Program-made: the position numbers and the translations under genes
Notes under the pieces: generated by a model
What the model was told of the DNA's origin: nothing
The model's database searches: none
Seen by the model: the letters and a program-made list of their open reading frames with translations, nothing else
Part shown: piece by piece, positions 17,158 through 25,210 of the stretch
Layout: each line of letters opens with the position of its first letter
Position numbering within the stretch: position 1 is the stretch's first letter
Assembly: GCA_016124635.1 (NCBI GenBank)
Contig: WGNJ01000001.1
Coordinates: 186,001-250,000, forward strand
From: Alphaproteobacteria bacterium
GTDB lineage: Bacteria; Pseudomonadota; Alphaproteobacteria; Micropepsales; Micropepsaceae
Direction of reading: 5' to 3'
Length of the DNA stretch: 64,000 bases

Positions 17158-17751
17158 TCAGAAACGAAGACCGACTGTGACCGTCTCGTTCGTGAATGAA
17201 TCGAAGTCGTTCGATGTCTGAATCACGGCGCCGCGATCCTTCATGAAGGTACCGCCGTCTTGCCAGAGGAAGCGTCCTCTCAGCGTCACGTCGGTCGCGG
17301 GCGCAATCGCGAACGCGACCTCCGCAATGCCTTGCGCGGCGAATCCGGTCTTCCTGTCGTCGAATATATCCAGCCGGCTGCCGCCCGCGCCGGCCCCGAA
17401 AGACAGGCGCGCTTTGTCTCCCATTGCGAAGTCGTAGAGGACGTTGGCCATAAGCGTCGCGTCGGACGCATCCGATCCGTTCGACCGGTATCCAAGCTCG
17501 ACCTCGAACCGCGTGTGTTCGGTGAAGTAGGACCCGGCTGTGGCAAAGGCGGCCCATCCGTTGTCGAAACTGAACGTCTCATGGCTCGGCAAAGCGAGGA
17601 TGCCGCCGGTCGACACCGCATCGGCGTCATTCAAAATCGACAGGCCGCCGTCGACGCCCCAGTACAAGCGGTGGCTCGCAGCCTTGGCCGACGGCACAAG
17701 CACCAACGAAAGAGCAATCGCCAACGCCAAACTCTTGCGCACAAGCCACAC
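17158..17751 (-). CDS. Outer-membrane beta-barrel protein (paralogue 2)
   Basis: About 197 aa from GTG 17751 (a second GTG at 17742 is equally plausible). Signal peptide VRKSLALAIALSLVLVPSAKA, then the mature start SHRLYWGVDGGLS and alternating strands ending ETVTVGLRF, whose final Phe suits BAM-dependent insertion. The sequence parallels the neighbouring barrel throughout (central GFAAQGIAEVAFAI corresponds to FAYQGIAGLSYAL in the other), so the two arose by tandem duplication. The genes are not obviously co-transcribed, because each has its own upstream copy of the 11-bp box. Confidence 0.78.
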   Translation of the reverse strand: MWLVRKSLALAIALSLVLVPSAKAASHRLYWGVDGGLSILNDADAVSTGGILALPSHETFSFDNGWAAFATAGSYFTEHTRFEVELGYRSNGSDASDATLMANVLYDFAMGDKARLSFGAGAGGSRLDIFDDRKTGFAAQGIAEVAFAIAPATDVTLRGRFLWQDGGTFMKDRGAVIQTSNDFDSFTNETVTVGLRF

Positions 17752-18141
17752 CCAGGTTTTGACACCGCGCCTTTGCGGTCGTCTACACCGTTGCTCGCAA
17801 ACTGACTTACAGTCAAGTCGGGTTCTGATGAGGCTCTAGATAAGAGTAGAAAGCGGTGCATTTGCACCTACTCACACTTGGCAATCGTCGAATCGTCCCC
17901 GTATCGGTACGCTGGAGCGCAGTCGCGTCAGGCCAGATCGAAGCAACGCTGCCTCGCCGGGCGCGCCAGCCGAATAGCGAAACTATCATTCGCAGTATTG
18001 CAACGTCTAAAATTCGCCGACACCGGTCATACGTCGGTGCCAATCTAACCCACTCCGGCCAAGCACGAGGCTTCACTGGCGTTCGCGATCAAGGGCAAGT
18101 CGCGGCGCCCGCATGCTGGGGCGCCGCGAGGTTCTTTCAGC
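17752..18141. other. 390-bp intergenic region, promoter side of barrel gene 2
   Basis: No supported gene. It carries the 11-bp box at 17810-17820. The remainder, up to the stop of the Asp-rich protein at 18142, shows no repeats or RNA structures that I can support. Confidence 0.5.
17810..17820 (-). promoter_or_regulatory. Shared box CAGTCAAGTCG upstream of paralogue 2
   Basis: Second copy of the 11-mer described at 16989-16999, 59 nt upstream of the GTG at 17751. Next to it, ACTGACTTACAGTCA forms a small dyad (TGACT/AGTCA), so this may be an operator rather than a core promoter element. Confidence 0.5.
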
Positions 18142-18495
18142 TTAGTCGTCCTTGCCGTCGTCTGGGCCGCCATCGTCAACGCCGTCGTCGGGGCCACCAT
18201 CATCGTCTTCGACGCCGTCGTCTGGGCCGCCGTCATCGACGTCGGCTCCCTCGGGAGCCGTGCAGACACTGTTGGCCACGACTCGACCCTTTTCAGCGGT
18301 GCAGGCCTGCGCAGACGGCGACCAATCGTCGTCATCGCCGACCATGCAGCAGACTTGGCTTGCCGCCGCAATCTTGAATTCGCCCGAAGTGGAGGCACCT
18401 GGAATCCGGGTCGAATTCGCCGGTGCCGCGACTGCGGCCGTAGTGAACGCAATGACCATGGCAAAAAGGCTTAGAATTTTCATCGTGAGTCTCAT
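18142..18495 (-). CDS. Secreted protein with 4-Cys module and Asp/Gly-rich repeat tail
   Basis: About 117 aa. ATG 18495 is chosen because GGAGAG lies 7 nt upstream; it yields a signal peptide (LFAMVIAFTTAAVAAPA). The mature part has a four-cysteine module CC-x14-C-x12-C (CCMVGDDDDW ... AC ... VC, residues ~47-77), then a tail of three near-repeats of DDGGPDDG running to the C-terminus. The tail is extremely acidic and could bind calcium or other cations. The Cys module matches in spacing the triple repeat of the protein at 40477-41031. I know no named family for it. Confidence 0.7.
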   Translation of the reverse strand: MRLTMKILSLFAMVIAFTTAAVAAPANSTRIPGASTSGEFKIAAASQVCCMVGDDDDWSPSAQACTAEKGRVVANSVCTAPEGADVDDGGPDDGVEDDDGGPDDGVDDGGPDDGKDD

Positions 18496-18690
18496 GCTTT
18501 TCTCTCCTCGCATTCGTAAGTCCTGGAGTAAGACTTGCTTGCGCTTGTCTATGCCCCTCCAAACCCGCGAGCCGCCACACTAGGTCGCAATTCGCGACAC
18601 CTACTATGCACGCATCGATGGCATCTTACGATCGAGTTTTCGAGCGGATCATGCGTGTCAATTTCTGGTTCAGCGGGACCGTCAGCGGCG

Positions 18691-19500
18691 CTAGGTTTGC
18701 TCCCAAATGCTCGCGAAGCCGTCGTCGGCGCCCAGAATCTGCGCTGGGCTCTGCTTGTCGATATGCCCGATTAGGCCGCGATAGACGCCGTAGCCGACGA
18801 TCTCGCGCAGTCGCGGCGAAAACGACTTCACCAGTTGCGGCGATAGGCCGAGCTGCTGGTTCTCCTGTTGGCGAATGAAGCCGGCGCAGTAATTCATTGC
18901 AATACCGGTCCGCCGGCCGGACGTCCGATTGGCGCCGCCGCCGTGCCACAGAGCGCCGTCCCAGATCAACACGCTCCCCTTCTTCATCTCGGCCGGCACT
19001 GTGTCGTAGCGCCCGCCATATTCCGGGTTGTCCTTCAGATGACTGCCGGGGACCAGCCGCGTCGCGCCGTTGGCATCGGTGAAATCGCTCAGAGCCCACA
19101 TCGAATTGCAGACGATCGGAATGTGCGGCTTGGCGAGCGGGATCACCATGTCGTCGGCGTGGATCGGTTGCGCGATCTCGTCGGGATCGATCGCAATCGA
19201 CGACAGCGACGAGATCAGGCATCCCGGATCGAGCACGCGCTCGATGATCGGCAGCACATTCGGATGCACGGGCACCTGCGTGAACGGCTCACCGAATTTG
19301 AGCAGATTGTAGATGCGGACCGTCTTGTGCCCCTCGAACCCGTTCATCGCCGGCTTGACGTCGAGCTCACGCTCGAGCCGCGTCAACGCCGCATTCAAAC
19401 CGTCGATCAAAGCGGGTTCGATCGCGTTCTCGACGACCGTGAAGCCGTCGCGCTTGACCCGCTCGATGTGCCGCTCGACGGCCGCCTCGTCCAATTGCAT
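18691..19500 (-). CDS. Phytanoyl-CoA dioxygenase (PhyH) family protein
   Basis: A 269-aa non-heme Fe(II)/2-oxoglutarate oxygenase-like protein. The metal triad is visible: HAD (residues ~114-116), WHGGG (His near 185), and the 2-oxoglutarate-binding Arg in TSGRRTG shortly after. The double-stranded beta-helix core lies between ~80 and 215. Bacterial PhyH proteins hydroxylate varied small molecules, so the substrate cannot be named. Twelve nt separate its ATG from the stop of the small membrane gene 19513-19767, implying co-transcription with it. Confidence 0.9.
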   Translation of the reverse strand: MQLDEAAVERHIERVKRDGFTVVENAIEPALIDGLNAALTRLERELDVKPAMNGFEGHKTVRIYNLLKFGEPFTQVPVHPNVLPIIERVLDPGCLISSLSSIAIDPDEIAQPIHADDMVIPLAKPHIPIVCNSMWALSDFTDANGATRLVPGSHLKDNPEYGGRYDTVPAEMKKGSVLIWDGALWHGGGANRTSGRRTGIAMNYCAGFIRQQENQQLGLSPQLVKSFSPRLREIVGYGVYRGLIGHIDKQSPAQILGADDGFASIWEQT

Positions 19501-19512
19501 CTGCCTGGTGCC

Positions 19513-19767
19513 TCAGATCTGCTTGCGCCGCAGCGACCGCAAGAAATATGTTGTGAAGAACGCCATGAACACGCAACCGAGCGCCGCGAGCCCGATCCCG
19601 ATCGTCGCATCGCGCGCGAAGATATAGGAGAGGACGCCGGGGGTCAGCGGCTCCCAGCCGCGAATGAAAACGATGGTCGATACGTTGAAAACGAAGAAAA
19701 TCAGGGTGAACGCCACATAGAGTTCGGCCGCGATCCCGGTCCAGCGCCAGAGTCTCCGTCCTGTCAT
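19513..19767 (-). CDS. Small membrane protein (84 aa)
   Basis: Two strong hydrophobic segments (residues ~12-34 and ~52-76) with a short loop between and a basic C-terminus (RSLRRKQI). Predicted two-helix inner-membrane protein without recognised family. It starts at ATG 19767 after GAGCATCCTTAT (reverse strand AAGGATGCTC region), a plausible ribosome-binding context, and is the first gene of the two-gene unit with the PhyH dioxygenase. Confidence 0.65.
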   Translation of the reverse strand: MTGRRLWRWTGIAAELYVAFTLIFFVFNVSTIVFIRGWEPLTPGVLSYIFARDATIGIGLAALGCVFMAFFTTYFLRSLRRKQI

Positions 19768-19876
19768 AAGGATGCTCCTTCTGCTCCCCCGCTCTTATTC
19801 TAGCGCGCTGAGGCACATCTGCCTCTGCCAAATCGGCTAGGCTCCGGCCGACGATTTTACGATTGGAGAAGCGGAA

Positions 19877-20791
19877 ATGGGCAAGTGGCCGCAGCGTATC
19901 CTGATCACCTTGGGCGTTCTCGCCGTTATCGGCGGCGCCGCTTACTATTGGTTGATCGTCGATTCCAGCGGCCCGTCCGGCGGCAGCTATTCGATCGACA
20001 TGGCCGAGGTCCGCCGGCTCGCCGACTCCATTCCCGGCGACAAGGTCCAAGAGATCCACGTCGAGCATGTTGCCTCGTTCACGTTCCCGGCGACGGCGAT
20101 CGTTGCGGGCGACGGCTGGGACACGAAGGACGTGCCGGTTCAGTCTTATCAACTCGTCTTTCCCGACCACACGGCGATCATCGACACCGCGCTCGACAAA
20201 GAACTCGGCAAGGACACGACAGCGTTCTACAGCGACGCCTATGATCGCATGATCGCCGCCATGGACACGGCGTCGCTCATCGTGATCACGCACGAGCATC
20301 TCGATCACATCGGCGGCCTCGCACACGACCCGCACCTTCGGCAGCTCATGAACGTGGTGAAGCTGACCAAGGAACAGATTGCGAGCCCTGAATACATGAC
20401 CTCTGCGCGCTTACCGGACGATGTGCTCGCGAGCGCCAAGCCGCTCGTCTACGACCGCTACCTCGCCATCGCCCCGGGCGTCGTCCTGATCAAAGCGCCC
20501 GGCCACACGCCCGGCAGCCAAATGGTCTTCGTGCAACGCGCGGACGGCACCGAATATCTCTTCCTCGGCGACGTCGCCTGGACATTGCGCAACGTCGAGC
20601 TGGTACGCGAGCGCGCCCGCCTCGTCACCCGATTTTTCCTCAACGAGGACCACGACGCCGTGATGCTCGAACTCGCCGAGCTTCATCGTATCCATGAAGC
20701 GGAGCCGAACTTGCACATCATTCCCGGTCACGACGCAAGCGTGCTGGCGGATGCCCTCAAGACGGGCCTCTTCATCGACAAGTTCAAGTAG
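19877..20791 (+). CDS. Membrane-anchored metallo-beta-lactamase-fold hydrolase
   Basis: A 304-aa protein. N-terminal TM anchor or uncleaved signal (ILITLGVLAVIGGAAYYW), then an MBL domain with metal motif THEHLDHIGG (near residue 138), APGHTPGSQ (His near 213), DVAW metal Asp, and the late IPGHDAS His. The ligand set is complete for a binuclear zinc site. The arrangement resembles lactonase/glyoxalase II-like periplasmic hydrolases, but substrate specificity is not readable. ATG 19877 follows GGAGAAGCGGAA. Divergent from the small membrane/PhyH unit, and ends just before a large palindromic repeat. Confidence 0.88.
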   Translation: MGKWPQRILITLGVLAVIGGAAYYWLIVDSSGPSGGSYSIDMAEVRRLADSIPGDKVQEIHVEHVASFTFPATAIVAGDGWDTKDVPVQSYQLVFPDHTAIIDTALDKELGKDTTAFYSDAYDRMIAAMDTASLIVITHEHLDHIGGLAHDPHLRQLMNVVKLTKEQIASPEYMTSARLPDDVLASAKPLVYDRYLAIAPGVVLIKAPGHTPGSQMVFVQRADGTEYLFLGDVAWTLRNVELVRERARLVTRFFLNEDHDAVMLELAELHRIHEAEPNLHIIPGHDASVLADALKTGLFIDKFK

Positions 20792-20807
20792 GTCGCGAAC
20801 AGTTGGG

Positions 20808-20967
20808 ACGCCCCCTCCACCGTCGCCTTCGGCGCCGGTCCCCCTCCCCCCGCTAAAGCGGTGGAGGATGAGTTCCGTCGTCGCCTTTATCAATCATCCT
20901 CCACCGCTTTAGCGGGGGAGGTGGCTGCGCCGTCGCGAAGCGGCGGCTGCAGACGGTGGGGGCCACA
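20808..20967. repeat. Large nested palindromic repeat between convergent genes
   Basis: Core arms 20846-20871 and 20894-20919 are reverse complements over about 26 bp (CCCCCGCTAAAGCGGTGGAG is the common part). They are flanked by an outer imperfect pair, CCCCCTCCACCGTC (from ~20812) and GACGGTGGGGGCC (to ~20964). The arms themselves contain the small palindrome CGCTAAAGCG. It shares motifs with the blocks at 6388-6552 and 11430-11487. It lies exactly in the gap between a rightward and a leftward gene and may serve as a bidirectional terminator. Confidence 0.75.
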
Positions 20968-20975
20968 ACCGCGCC

Positions 20976-21377
20976 TTACGCCGACGGCGCCAGCCTGCCG
21001 CCGATGAACGCTAGCACCGGCAAGCTCGTCAGAAAGGTGACGTGATACCAGAGCGGGAACTTGTCCCAGATGCCGAGGTGCACGGGCACGAACAGCGCAA
21101 GGAGCGCAAGGCCGCCGACGATCGGCGCGATGCGGTTGTCGCGCACGGTCAGGCCTGCGATCCACGCAGCGACGATGGAGGCTGCGGCCGCCAGCCCGAG
21201 CCGCGCGATCAGCATCTGCTGATCGAAGTCCGCGGTCTGCGTCGCGTTGAACGCCCTGTTCGCTTCCGCAAGCGCGGGCCATGCTAAGCCCGCCGCGATA
21301 CCGAAAAGGGTTACGAGCGCAAACCAGCTGATGAACTCAATGACCGCTCCGGCAATGACACGAAAAAATCGGACCAT
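20976..21377 (-). CDS. Four-TM membrane protein (133 aa)
   Basis: Hydrophobic 133-aa protein with four membrane segments (residues ~8-30, 58-76, 84-102, 108-126), loops of moderate charge and no recognised family. It starts 24 nt downstream of the gtrA-family gene and is therefore likely the last gene of the leftward operon. ATG 21377 is preceded on the coding strand by AAAAGGGGGAGCACC, a strong ribosome-binding site. Confidence 0.7.
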   Translation of the reverse strand: MVRFFRVIAGAVIEFISWFALVTLFGIAAGLAWPALAEANRAFNATQTADFDQQMLIARLGLAAAASIVAAWIAGLTVRDNRIAPIVGGLALLALFVPVHLGIWDKFPLWYHVTFLTSLPVLAFIGGRLAPSA

Positions 21378-21401
21378 GGTGCTCCCCCTTTTGGCGACAC
21401 T

Positions 21402-21827
21402 TTAGCCCGCGCGGTTGCCGGTGAAAACCAGCCAGCGGCTGACCAGGAAATTGACCGTCATTCCCGAGAGCGCCCCTGCCGCAACGCCCATGATCGGGTA
21501 GGCGCGCACGACCTCGCTGTAGGTCACGAGCACCGCGTAGACTGTGTAGTTGACAGCACCGCCGCCGAGATTGGTCACGATAAAGCGCAGCCACTCGGCT
21601 GCGATGTTCGCAGCCCCGCTCGCCCGCGCCTCTGAAAACGTTATCGTGCGATTGCCGTACCAGGTGAACGTCGCCGCGCAGAGATAGGACACGGCCCTCC
21701 CCGAATAGAGATCGAGCCCCAACGCGAGCATCGTGTAGAGCACGGCGGTATCGACGACAAAGCCGCCGGTGCCAACGACGGCGAACCTGAAGAACGCCCA
21801 AGCCCAAAGGGACGAAATCAGCTTCAC
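21402..21827 (-). CDS. GtrA-family membrane protein (putative polyprenyl-P-sugar flippase)
   Basis: A 141-aa four-helix protein with the GtrA/DPMS signature: FFRFAVVGTGGFVVDTAVLY near the N-terminus, AATFTWYGNRTITF after the second helix and FLVSRWLVF near the end. GtrA proteins are thought to flip undecaprenyl-phosphate-linked sugars. Its start overlaps the GT2 gene stop by 4 nt (ATGA), and that gene in turn overlaps the membrane glycosyltransferase, forming the classic three-gene cassette of a GtrB-like synthase, GtrA-like flippase and polytopic transferase. Confidence 0.92.
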   Translation of the reverse strand: MKLISSLWAWAFFRFAVVGTGGFVVDTAVLYTMLALGLDLYSGRAVSYLCAATFTWYGNRTITFSEARASGAANIAAEWLRFIVTNLGGGAVNYTVYAVLVTYSEVVRAYPIMGVAAGALSGMTVNFLVSRWLVFTGNRAG

Positions 21828-22768
21828 GTCGAGCCCGGCGGCGGCAGTTGCAAATAAGCGAGCCGCTTCGTCTCCCAGCGCCCGCGTGTCACCGTGTCGA
21901 GAATGAGCCCACTGAAGAAGCTGAGGAACGCCGCCAGCATCATCGCGCTCGCCGCAATCAGCGTCGGAAAGCGCGGCACCAAGCCGGTCTGCAGATAGGT
22001 GATGACGATCGGGATCGACAACCCGATCGACGTCAACGCCAACACCAGCGCGATCAGGCCGAAGAAGAGCAACGGCCGCTCCTCCTTCGCCAGCGTCAGG
22101 ATCAAGAACAGGATCCGGAAACCGTCACGGTAGGTGTTGAGCTTGCTGACTGAGCCGGCGGGCCGCTCCTTATAGTCCGTCTGCATCTCGGCGAGCGGCA
22201 TCAACATCTCGAGCCCGTGCACGGTCATCTCGGTTTCGATGCCGAAACCCGTCGCCTGCGTCGGAAAGCTCTTTACGAATCGCCGAGATAGCACCCGGTA
22301 ACCCGACAGCATGTCGCCGACATCCGCGCCGAAGATCCAGCGCACCAGGCTCGTCAACATCCAATTGCCGAACCGGTGGCCGCGGCGGTAAGCCTCCTTG
22401 GCAACTTCGTGCCGCACGCCGGTGATCATGTCGAGCCGGTCGAGAACGAGGCGCTCGATCATCCGTGGCGCCGCGGCAGCTTCGTACGTGTCGTCGCCGT
22501 CAACGAGCACGTACACGTCGGCATCGATGTCGGCGAACATGCGCCGCACGACGTTGCCTTTGCCCTGCTGGCGCTCGGTTCGAACGATTGCGCCCGCACG
22601 CGCTGCCGCGTCGGCCGTGTCGTCGGTCGAGTTGTTGTCGTAAACATAGACGCGAGCGCGCGGCAGCAAACGCCGGAAGTCGGCCACCACCTTCCCGATC
22701 GCGGCTGCTTCGTTGTAACAGGGCACGAGCACCGCGACGGTCGTGGCGGGCTTGTTTGAAACGCTCAT
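21824..22768 (-). CDS. GT2 family glycosyltransferase (GtrB/DPM1-like)
   Basis: A 314-aa protein. The GT-A domain (residues ~8-225) has LVPCYNEAAAIGKVVADF, VYDNNSTDDTA and the metal-binding DGDDTYEA; two C-terminal membrane helices (FFGLIALVLALTSIGL and AASAMMLAAFLSFFSGL) follow. This is the arrangement of GtrB/polyprenyl-phosphate glucosyl- or mannosyltransferases. Both ends overlap neighbouring genes by 4 nt (ATGA at 22765-22768 and 21824-21827). The frame is open far upstream, but homology begins at MSVSNKPATTVAV, fixing the start at 22768. Confidence 0.92.
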   Translation of the reverse strand: MSVSNKPATTVAVLVPCYNEAAAIGKVVADFRRLLPRARVYVYDNNSTDDTADAAARAGAIVRTERQQGKGNVVRRMFADIDADVYVLVDGDDTYEAAAAPRMIERLVLDRLDMITGVRHEVAKEAYRRGHRFGNWMLTSLVRWIFGADVGDMLSGYRVLSRRFVKSFPTQATGFGIETEMTVHGLEMLMPLAEMQTDYKERPAGSVSKLNTYRDGFRILFLILTLAKEERPLLFFGLIALVLALTSIGLSIPIVITYLQTGLVPRFPTLIAASAMMLAAFLSFFSGLILDTVTRGRWETKRLAYLQLPPPGST

Positions 22769-24393
22769 GCCAATGCTCTTCGCGTAAGGGGGCACCAATT
22801 CAGGGGAGGCCCCGCGTTCGAAACGATCTTGCTGCATTGCGCCGGCTCGATCGCAAGACCGTACTCGGCAAACGCAGCTAAGACCCGCGCGCGCTCCCAA
22901 TCGGCGAAGATAGCAAACAACGGCCCGCGATGCGCCGCGACGCGCATGCGCATCCGATTGCCGAACCGCGTGTGCGATTGCGGGGTATCGAGCCAGCTGT
23001 CGATGCGCAGGAAAGGCACCTGCGGCGGGAATGAAGGGATGACGTAGCTGGACGGCTCGGTCCCTGCCATCAGCACCATACTCTGGTCCGGATGCTCGAG
23101 CGTGGGCACATCGACGGCTATGAAGCGCGTGCCCCAGGCCGGCCGCGGGTCGATCGCCGAACTCCACCCGAGCGCAAAGACTGACAGCGTCAACACGACT
23201 GCCGTTGCATACCGCCGATACCGCAGCGTTGTCGGTACGAAATCGATCGCCATCGCGATCAACAATGGCGCCGCCAACTCCAGCGTCACGACATACCGGT
23301 AGATGGCGAAGATGTTGAGCCAGACCACATAACTCACGGCGGAAAATGCAAACAGCAGACGTACGCTTTGATCCGAGAACACACGATCGCCAGCCGCCCG
23401 GCGCATCGACCACAGCGCCAGCGCGATCGGCGCCAGGATATAGACGATCATGATCTTCACATCGCGAAACGGCGCATCGGCGACGCGCGTACCGTCGACG
23501 CTAAAGAGGAACGGATAGATCCAAGCTTCCAGCATGCCGCTCGGCAAAAACCGCGTGTCGCGATAGGACGCCGACAACAGCAGTGGCGATCCGAACACAT
23601 CGTTGAAGTAAGGGAAGATCGGATTGCCCGTCTCGCGCCACAACACCAGTGCCCACGATCCGCCGAAGATGATGGCGCCAATCAACCCGCCGGCGCCGAG
23701 CGCCGCAATCCGCTTCCATCGCTCCTGCCAAGGCGCTGATAGCACGGCGACGCCAGCCGCAAGGCCGAAAGCGAACGGCATCATCGTTAGCTTCAGCCCG
23801 ATCGCGATACCGCCGAGTACGCCCGCCGCGCCTACCCGGAACAGGTCATCCTTGGCGCCGGCCGTCGCCGCTTCGGCGCGCATCAACACGACAAGCGCGC
23901 CGAGCACGAAGAGGCTCACTGTGAGATCCTGGCTCAACACTCCGCCGAGCTGCAGCGTCATACCGCCGAGCAGCCCCGCCGCAGCAATGCCCATCCCGAT
24001 CCACGACCGTATCGATTGCGCGATGCGCGCATCGAGCGCGCGAGTCGTGAGCAGATAGAGAAGAAGTGCATTCAACCCCTGCACCAACCCAAGCAAAAGG
24101 CCGACAAGCCACGCCGGCATCACCTGGGCGCCGGCGTAAACCGGCACGTCGATCATGGGGTTGTAGTAGGTCGCGTGCTGCGCCACCGCGACGTCGAACC
24201 CGCGGCGGCCCGTCAGCAACGCGTACGGATTGTACCAATGATAGTTGCGCACATCCCAAGACACGTCCTTGCCGTGGATGAGCACGAAGAGGCCGAATGC
24301 AACGACGAGAGCCCAGGCGCCGACGAGTCCCGGCTCGCGGCGAACGCGCGCCTCAAACCGATCCCACAAATCTCTCAGTCGATTCGCGACCAT
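22765..24393 (-). CDS. Polytopic membrane glycosyltransferase-like protein
   Basis: A 542-aa protein with about ten to twelve TM segments. The first extracytoplasmic loop starts DVSWDVRNYHWYNPY: an Asp-containing, aromatic-rich loop after TM1 is the hallmark of GT-C lipid-linked-sugar transferases. Proposed role: transfer of a sugar from a polyprenyl phosphate, made and flipped by the two downstream proteins, onto a surface glycan or protein. Start ATG 24393 (MVANRLRDLWDR) is preferred to upstream starts because a basic cytoplasmic N-terminus directly precedes TM1. The acceptor is unknown; no polysaccharide genes surround the cassette. Confidence 0.8.
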   Translation of the reverse strand: MVANRLRDLWDRFEARVRREPGLVGAWALVVAFGLFVLIHGKDVSWDVRNYHWYNPYALLTGRRGFDVAVAQHATYYNPMIDVPVYAGAQVMPAWLVGLLLGLVQGLNALLLYLLTTRALDARIAQSIRSWIGMGIAAAGLLGGMTLQLGGVLSQDLTVSLFVLGALVVLMRAEAATAGAKDDLFRVGAAGVLGGIAIGLKLTMMPFAFGLAAGVAVLSAPWQERWKRIAALGAGGLIGAIIFGGSWALVLWRETGNPIFPYFNDVFGSPLLLSASYRDTRFLPSGMLEAWIYPFLFSVDGTRVADAPFRDVKIMIVYILAPIALALWSMRRAAGDRVFSDQSVRLLFAFSAVSYVVWLNIFAIYRYVVTLELAAPLLIAMAIDFVPTTLRYRRYATAVVLTLSVFALGWSSAIDPRPAWGTRFIAVDVPTLEHPDQSMVLMAGTEPSSYVIPSFPPQVPFLRIDSWLDTPQSHTRFGNRMRMRVAAHRGPLFAIFADWERARVLAAFAEYGLAIEPAQCSKIVSNAGPPLNWCPLTRRALA

Positions 24394-24433
24394 GAAATCC
24401 AGGATATCGCCGCCGTTGAAAGTGGCGCTTGCG

Positions 24434-25210
24434 CTATTTGAGCGCGGCGAGAACGGCGTCGGCAATTTGCTGCGGTTGCTCAGGCAACATCGCGTGACCG
24501 GCGCCGGTGATGTCGACAATCGAGACGCGCTCGCCGAGCCGCCGCTTCAGATCCTCGGCGTTCGCCCGCGGCGCAATGGCATCGTCGCTCGCTTGCAGCA
24601 CGACGATCGGCTTGCCGCCCGCCTCCCACCAGTCCTCGGTGTTCGTGGCGCGCACAGCCGCGGACTGAGCGGCAGCCGCCTCCGGCCACCAGCCGTCGAG
24701 CCACACGGCCGGATCGTTGCCCGGCGCGAAAAACGCTGTTTGGAGATGCTGGAGGCGCTCTGCGCGCGGCAATGTAGGCGTCAGGCACCCGCGCATAGCC
24801 TCGAGGATATGCGGTCGGATCGGCACAATTCCGCCGGAGGCGATGAGCACGAGCCGGTCGACCAAAGCCGGATGATCCGCAGCCACCGTCCGAGCCACGC
24901 GGTTGCCGTAAGCGTGCCCGATGAGTGTTACGGGAGGTGTAACCGCGCTTGCGATCACGGCGGCGACATCGTTGGCGAAGTCGTGCAACGATTGACCCGC
25001 AAGAGGTCCGGTGCTGCCCCCGATGCCGCGCGGCTCGGGCAACGTCACCCGATAGCCCGCCTCCGCGACACGCGCGGCAAGATCGTCGAAGTCGTGGCTG
25101 CCGCGCCCAAGCGAGGGGAGCATCACGACATCGCGCCTGCCCGCCTGACCGACCTGCCGCACGAGGAGATCGGTCTCACCGTGAGTAACGCGTCGTTCGC
25201 TCCACGTCAT
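24434..25210 (-). CDS. Alpha/beta hydrolase-fold protein lacking the Ser nucleophile
   Basis: A 258-aa single-domain alpha/beta hydrolase: N-terminal strands with VVMLPSLGRGSHDF oxyanion loop, nucleophile elbow VTLIGHAYGNRVART near residue 98, late acid loop QASDDAIAPR and catalytic His in GAGHAML. The elbow reads G-H-A-Y-G with codon GCT, so the canonical Ser is Ala while the acid and His remain. It may be a pseudo-enzyme, a lyase/dehalogenase-like variant or a binding protein. It overlaps the upstream PLP-lyase gene by 4 nt (ATGA), so the two products are probably made in fixed proportion. Confidence 0.85.
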   Translation of the reverse strand: MTWSERRVTHGETDLLVRQVGQAGRRDVVMLPSLGRGSHDFDDLAARVAEAGYRVTLPEPRGIGGSTGPLAGQSLHDFANDVAAVIASAVTPPVTLIGHAYGNRVARTVAADHPALVDRLVLIASGGIVPIRPHILEAMRGCLTPTLPRAERLQHLQTAFFAPGNDPAVWLDGWWPEAAAAQSAAVRATNTEDWWEAGGKPIVVLQASDDAIAPRANAEDLKRRLGERVSIVDITGAGHAMLPEQPQQIADAVLAALK

